A stretch of 64,000 bases of DNA from Massariosphaeria phaeospora (taxonomy: Eukaryota; Ascomycota; Dothideomycetes; Pleosporales). Below are positions 59,042 to 64,000 of the stretch, piece after piece. Numbering within the stretch: the stretch's first letter is position 1; each line of letters opens with the position of its first letter. The position numbers were made by a program, and so were the translations under genes. The stretch spans positions 2,046,001-2,110,000 of the forward strand of contig JAADJZ010000001.1 in assembly GCA_011032825.1 (NCBI GenBank), written 5' to 3'. The notes below the pieces were generated by a model. It made no database searches, had not been told where the DNA came from, and saw nothing but the letters and a program-made list of their open reading frames with translations.

Positions 59042-62025
59042 ATGGCAGTACGCACTTTCACCCGCCCCTCATCCCTGAACGGGACTTTGGCGACATCTAG
59101 GCTCACCATGTCCACCGCCGAAACGCCTCATGTCCGCTCCGCCGCCGCGGCCAAAGAAGCCACACAGGCGTTTCCACCGGAGGCTAAGGAGCCCCTCGCC
59201 CATGATACCAACCCAAACTCAAAACCAGGCATTACGTTCGCGGCTGAAGACAACCTGCCACAGCTTCCCATACCAGATCTAGAAAGCTCGTGCAACAAGT
59301 ATCTCTCAGCCTTGAAGCCACTGCAGGCCCCGAAGGAGCACAATGACACTGTCATGGCTGTTCAAGATTTCCTGAAGTCAGACGGCAGTGCACTACAAGA
59401 AAAGCTCAAGAAGTATGCCAGTGGAAAATCGAACTACATTGAACAGTTCTGTACGTCTCCTCGTGTTGTGGCCGGTACATGCTTATGTCCATATGGATAC
59501 CACTCCACCAAGCACTGAAACTCGTGCTAACATGTGGTAGGGTACGATTCTTATTTGAACTTTGACAATCCGGTGGTACTTAATTTAAATCCCTTTTTCC
59601 TACTGGAGGATGATCCCACCCCAGCCCGGAACAACCAAGTCACCCGCGCAGCATCCTTAGTGGTGTCGGCACTTTCGTTCGTCCGAGCAGTGCGCCGCGA
59701 GGAGCTGCCACCTGACACTATTCGGGGACAGCCTCTCTGCATGTACCAATACTCACGGCTGTTTGGTACCGCAAGAATACCCACCGAGAACGGATGTCAG
59801 ATTGGCCAAGACCCTACTTCGAAGCATATCGTCGTCCTTTGCCATGGCCAATTCTATTGGTTCGATGTCCTCGACGACAATTCTGATCTCATCATGACGG
59901 AGAAAGATGTCGCTCTCAACCTTTCTGTTATTGTGGAAGATGCGGCGGAAATGCCAATCCATGAGGCCGCAAAGGGAGCGTTGGGGGTGTTAAGCACGGA
60001 GAATCGAAAGGTGTGGTCTGGCCTACGTGATGTCCTCCATCGAGAAGAAGGCTCGAATAATTCGGACTGTCTCCATATCGTTGACTCAGCGTTGTTCATC
60101 CTCTGTCTCGACTATACCCAACCACAGAGCGGCTCAGAATTGTGTATGAACATGTTATGCGGATCTAGTAAGGTTGAACGAGGGGTGCAGGTTGGCACAT
60201 GCACGAACCGTTGGTACGACAAACTCCAGATCATTGTATGCAAAAACGGAACTGCAGGCATCAACTTCGAGCATACTGGTGTCGATGGCCATACTGTTCT
60301 CCGCTTCGCTTCCGACGTCTATACGGACACCATCCTCCGATTCGCAAGAACTATCAATGGTAATGCACCAAGCCTCTGGACATCTTCCAGTCCCGACCCA
60401 GCGAAACGAGATCCTGATAGCTTTGGTGATGTTCAGACCACTCCACACAAACTGGAGTGGGATATGGTTCCTGAACTCAGTACCGCTTTACGATTTGCAG
60501 AGACTAGGCTGGCAGACTTGATTCAGCAGAATGAGTTCGCCACTTTGGACTTTCCCCACTATGGAAAGAACTTTATGACATCGATGGGATTTTCTCCGGA
60601 CGCCTTCGTCCAGATGGCTTTCCAAGCTGCATACTACGGATTGTATGGAAGAATGGAATGTGTGTATGAGCCAGCAATGACAAAGATATATTACCACGGA
60701 AGGACAGAGGCGATTCGCTCCGTCACCGAAGAGTCCTCTGAGTTTGTAAAAACCTTTTGGGGAGAAAACCCTGCAGTCGTGAAGATAGAAGCTTTGCGCA
60801 AGGCATGCCAGAAGCACACGGAGAATACCAAGATCTGCGCGAAGGCACAGGGCTTCGATAGACACTTATATGCTTTATACTGCATCTGGCAGCGGGCGAT
60901 TGATGACGATGGGGCTGAATACGCGCACAGTGACGGTTGGGAGTCTGAGCGGCCATCAAGCCCGGAAGCTCCTGAAAAAGTCAATTCTGCTGTTGGATCG
61001 CCTGGTCGAACCTCAGTACTTTCAGAAAAGGAATCAGTCTCAAGCTCGCCCCATCCGCCAGTGCAGCACGCGATGCCATCTCTTTTCGCTGATGCTGGGT
61101 GGGATAAGGTCAATAACACGATTTTATCGACATCCAACTGTGGCAACCCTTCGCTTCGACAGTTCGGCTTCGGCCCTACATCTGGCGATGGCTTTGGAAT
61201 CGGATACATCATCAAAGACGGCGAGATATCTATATGCGCTTCTTCCAAGCACCGCCAGACATCACGATTCATCGACGCGCTGGAATCATATTTCCTCGAG
61301 ATTCGTAAACTCCTCCGGCAACTAAAGCGTCGCGGCACCTCTGCGGACAAGACTCTCTCCCGCGCACGCGAAGCGGAAGACCGACCCAAGGCGGCCCGTC
61401 TAAAGAGCCGTGGCCGCATCATTGTGTCGGACGGCAAGACCCAGACTCCTGCTACTGAGAGCATTGCTGAGTCGGAGGATGACGAGGGTCTTGGTGGATG
61501 TAGGACTCCCCCCTCTCCCCTTTCCTTGACTCTGCATGCAGTTGCAAACACCACGTTCCGTTCCGTTTTGCCCCCTACACCACCCCAATCACCACCCTTC
61601 AAGCCCCTCACTACTGTCTACGCGAGCTCTCCGCGGCGCCGCCCTCCCATCAGGCCGATCAAGACGCGCAAGTCTGCGAAAGCAGCTGCGAAGATGCATT
61701 TGTTTTCTTAGGTTTTTCTTCCGCCATGTTTCCCTCTCTCTTTCCGGTTCCTTTCGTTCGCGTCTTTTGCGCTGCAATCATTTTTCCATAAACCCCCGCC
61801 ATGTACAAGGCCACCACATCTCTCTCTCGACTTCTTCGCATGCATACACATACCACCTTTCCAGTCCGCTTTACTGATTTCTTTCCCTCCCCAGATGGCT
61901 TTTTCGACGCAGGCATGCTGCTCTCCGCCCTCAAGGCCAGCAAGGACGACGTCGCACCCAACCCCGACGAGCGCGACGCGATCCGCCGGAACATTGGCAG
62001 GAGGCTCAAACTCGCCGAGTATTAG
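59042..62025 (+). CDS. YAT2: Carnitine acetyltransferase, Yat2/FacC type
   Basis: Moves acetyl groups between CoA and carnitine so that acetyl units can cross organelle membranes, needed for growth on acetate and C2 sources. Preferred exons 59042-59450, 59541-61499 and 61895-62025 give 832 residues. The first splice gives EQFWYDSYLNFDNPVVLNLN, the choline/carnitine acyltransferase entry. The catalytic His lies in INFEHTGVDGHTVLRF (about residue 381). MCMYQYSRLFGTARIP-like CMYQYSRLFGTARIP and YYHGRTEAIRSVTEES (carnitine/acyl site) are intact. Joining T at 61499 to AT at 61895 makes LGGYGFFDAGMLL, the conserved Yat2 ending, followed by IGRRLKLAEY. If the 395-nt intron is retained, the frame continues 70 codons with a Pro-rich basic tail and stops at 61711. 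The first 22 residues before a second ATG (59108) are basic and Ser/Thr-rich, a possible mitochondrial presequence. Confidence 0.9.
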
Positions 62026-62458
62026 TAGTACGACCACCTACCTTAGCAGAGTCCTCCACGCACTGCCTAGCAATCGTTCATTGTTGGTTTGTTGGGCAGG
62101 GTCTCATCTCGGCTCGGCTCCGGCGATCGCATGGTGAAAGGATGCAGTGGGTCGGTGCGTGAGTACACGGGGCGGCTCGGCTCGGCTTGGGGGTGCGATC
62201 ATGCATGCACGTATGTAGGTGCGATCTGGATGGTTTTGGTGCGTGGGTGGAGTGCATGGGGGCTGTCTGTCTGTTTGTCTGTCGCTATTTTTGGGGCATG
62301 CGTAGTACATAGATACAACGGGTGAACGGGTACGGGTTACATTTTGGGTTCTGCTGGGAGAGTCGTTGGTAGCTGGATTTGTGGCGTGCATCGAAGTCCA
62401 CATCTATATGTTTGGGGATGCGGAGTGGTGGACGTCCCGAGTCATCTCTATGGCTCTT

Positions 62459-62462
<4 letters not shown>

Positions 62463-62507
<45 letters not shown>
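62463..62507. repeat. TG dinucleotide microsatellite, 22 copies
   Basis: 45 nt of uninterrupted TG repeat, the longest microsatellite in the window. Confidence 0.97.
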
Positions 62508-62510
<3 letters not shown>

Positions 62511-62584
62511 AACGCCGCAATTACAAGTATATTCCATCCATCCCTTTACTGTACACACACAGTCATTGTTTGTATTGGTCTGTT

Positions 62585-62608
62585 GGTTTGGTTTGGTTTG
62601 GTTTGGTT
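62585..62608. repeat. GGTTT pentamer x ~5
   Basis: Four full copies and one partial copy in tandem, 80 bp after the TG run. The unit does not match the TTAGGG telomere repeat. Confidence 0.9.
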
Positions 62609-62822
62609 CCACCATCCCGACCAATGTCGTGCCGTGAGACCCTCAGGTGGGCCCCGAGCTGGGCTTTAAATACATGTGATCATCACTCACATACATGTAG
62701 GTACGGTACGGTACACAGTCAATCGATGCGCGACCCCTCCCGTCCTTCCTCTCCCACACACAACTCCATTCTTCGCTAATCTAATCTATCTGGCACTGCA
62801 TACATACCTACGCGGCGGAAAC

Positions 62823-62864
62823 GTATGTATGTACTTGGTATGTACTTGGTATGTATGTATGTAT
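62823..62864. repeat. GTAT tetramer runs interrupted by ACTTGGTATGT
   Basis: Two short GTAT runs flank two copies of an 11-nt unit containing TACTTGGTATG. Confidence 0.8.
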
Positions 62865-63086
62865 AGATGGGGCCAAAAACGTGCCGTATTCCGCAAACAG
62901 GTCTAGCGCCGGGAATCTACAACGGGGTACCTACGTACACTACCCAGCCAGCAAATCAAATCAAACCCCTCTAGCAGTTGAGTTCAGTCGCAGTTCGCGC
63001 ATTAGCTGTACGGTGGTCGTTTGTTCTGGCCAGAAGTAGCCGGTCTCCAGAGTTCAGATTCCTGACTTCTATGATGATTTGATTTT

Positions 63087-63106
63087 GATCTGATCTGATC
63101 TGATCT
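63087..63106. repeat. GATCT pentamer x4
   Basis: Four perfect 5-nt copies in intergenic DNA. Confidence 0.9.
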
Positions 63107-64000
63107 GGGTATCTCTACATGCACGTAAGAAAGACGACAAAGCAAGCAAGAAAGAAGCGGGCTCAGCCGTCCGAGTCTCGTATCCTGAGACAAGCCCTGG
63201 GTTATCGAAACCACCGAGCCAGGCATGGCCAGGCAACCAGTACAAACAACAAGGCAAGAGATAAGGAAAAAGGCCTGGCCCAACACGCAGACAGGCAAAC
63301 AGGCAAGTTACGAAAATGTTTTCGACCAACGCCATCGCTACAAGACAGACAGACAGACAACCGCCCCATGGGAATCTGCAAGATTTCCCCCAGCTGTGCC
63401 CTTTGCATCCGCGGGATGTCCGTAGGCGTAGCACCCAGCCCGTACCTGGACGCTGTCTGTGGTGCCATACCGCCGCTACCTACGCGCCCGCCCCAAAACG
63501 CCTATCGCCAGAGTAGCCAGCGCTCGAGAAGCGCAAGGCAAGAAAGATGCGAAGGGAAAAATTGCCCGATGCAGTGCTTGCAGCAAACCAGAGTAGTACA
63601 TATAGCGAACACCCCGGACCCCGACGCCGAACGCACGATTCCGTTTGGCGGAGAGTAATGTGAGGCCAATGCTGCAAAAAGCCGACCATTCAGACCACGG
63701 CGTTAAGCGAAGATGCTTCGGACTTCGTGCACAAGCACCAAGGAACCAGCGAAGTGGTTCCCCGGTGGCGGCAGCCAGCCGTAGCCTTGCCGCTGTTCGG
63801 TTGGTCGCGTCCATGGTGATGATGGTGGCGCTTACGTGGACTCCGGACCTCGTGGTCGAACATGGCGTAGAGATAAATACTGTAGAGGCGTGTGAGCATG
63901 ATAATGCGGACCTCGTAACGCCAGTCAGAAATCCTGCTGTGGACAAGGCAAATCAGACGCCTCGGTAAGCGAGAAGGTTGTAGGCCCCCGAACTGCAAGC

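Larger units (their letters stand above)
62026..64000. other. Intergenic, microsatellite-rich right end
   Basis: About 2 kb after YAT2 with many short tandem repeats (TG, GGTTT, GTAT, GATCT, GACA). A 179-codon frame at 63119-63658 is Arg/Gln/Ser-rich and overlaps frames on the other strand; it is not supported as a gene. Confidence 0.5.

Noticed and set aside
62463..63106. Telomere or subtelomere
   Set aside because: The repeats are ordinary microsatellites; no TTAGGG arrays and housekeeping genes continue close by.
1..64000. Biosynthetic gene cluster, tRNA or rRNA genes
   Set aside because: No polyketide, peptide or terpene synthase motifs were seen; the scan by eye for tRNA B-box sequences found no foldable candidate. 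A tRNAscan run would be decisive for tRNAs.

Overview
The window is nuclear DNA of a filamentous ascomycete. Genes have short GT-AG introns (mostly 40-90 nt), there are no operons, intergenic DNA is moderately GC-rich, and the protein families are typically fungal (PMT2, a Chs7-family chaperone, Hook, Mif2, Sae2, Yat2). Style and gene content suggest a dothideomycete, but that placement is an inference. All gene models were spliced by hand by choosing GT/AG pairs that keep frame and restore family motifs. No transcript data were available.

Layout, left to right. 0-4.6 kb, minus strand: the 5' part of an ER protein O-mannosyltransferase (PMT2), then an MFS sugar transporter with a long acidic N-terminal tail. 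6.9-14.6 kb, plus strand: a Chs7-family membrane chaperone, the TFIIH subunit SSL1, a fumarylacetoacetate hydrolase-family enzyme, and a proline-rich orphan with a cysteine-rich C-terminus. 17.9-27.4 kb, plus strand: a Puf4-like RNA-binding protein, a small secreted inhibitor-I9 protein, and a Hook dynein/kinesin adaptor. 31.7-34.2 kb, minus strand: tubulin cofactor B with two very long introns. 38-39.8 kb, plus strand: a Myb/SANT protein. 45.3-53.1 kb, minus strand: the centromere protein Mif2/CENP-C, the CCHC zinc-knuckle protein Gis2, and an F-box/WD protein. 53.4-57.7 kb: two homologous-recombination genes, SAE2/CtIP and RAD57, converging tail to tail. 59-62 kb, plus strand: the carnitine acetyltransferase YAT2.

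Most genes are conserved housekeeping functions: cell-wall and ER glycoprotein maturation, transcription-coupled repair, mRNA regulation, microtubules and kinetochore, DNA break repair, and acetyl-unit shuttling. There is no biosynthetic cluster, CRISPR array, rRNA or recognisable intact transposon. Long gene-poor stretches (about 27.4-31.7, 34.3-38.0 and 39.8-45.3 kb) contain mainly simple repeats and short chance reading frames.

The least explained material is the DNA inside the cofactor B introns, the orphan proline-rich protein, the readable introns near the 3' ends of the Hook and YAT2 genes, and the 8-nt and 21-nt microexons in the Chs7-like and PUF genes.
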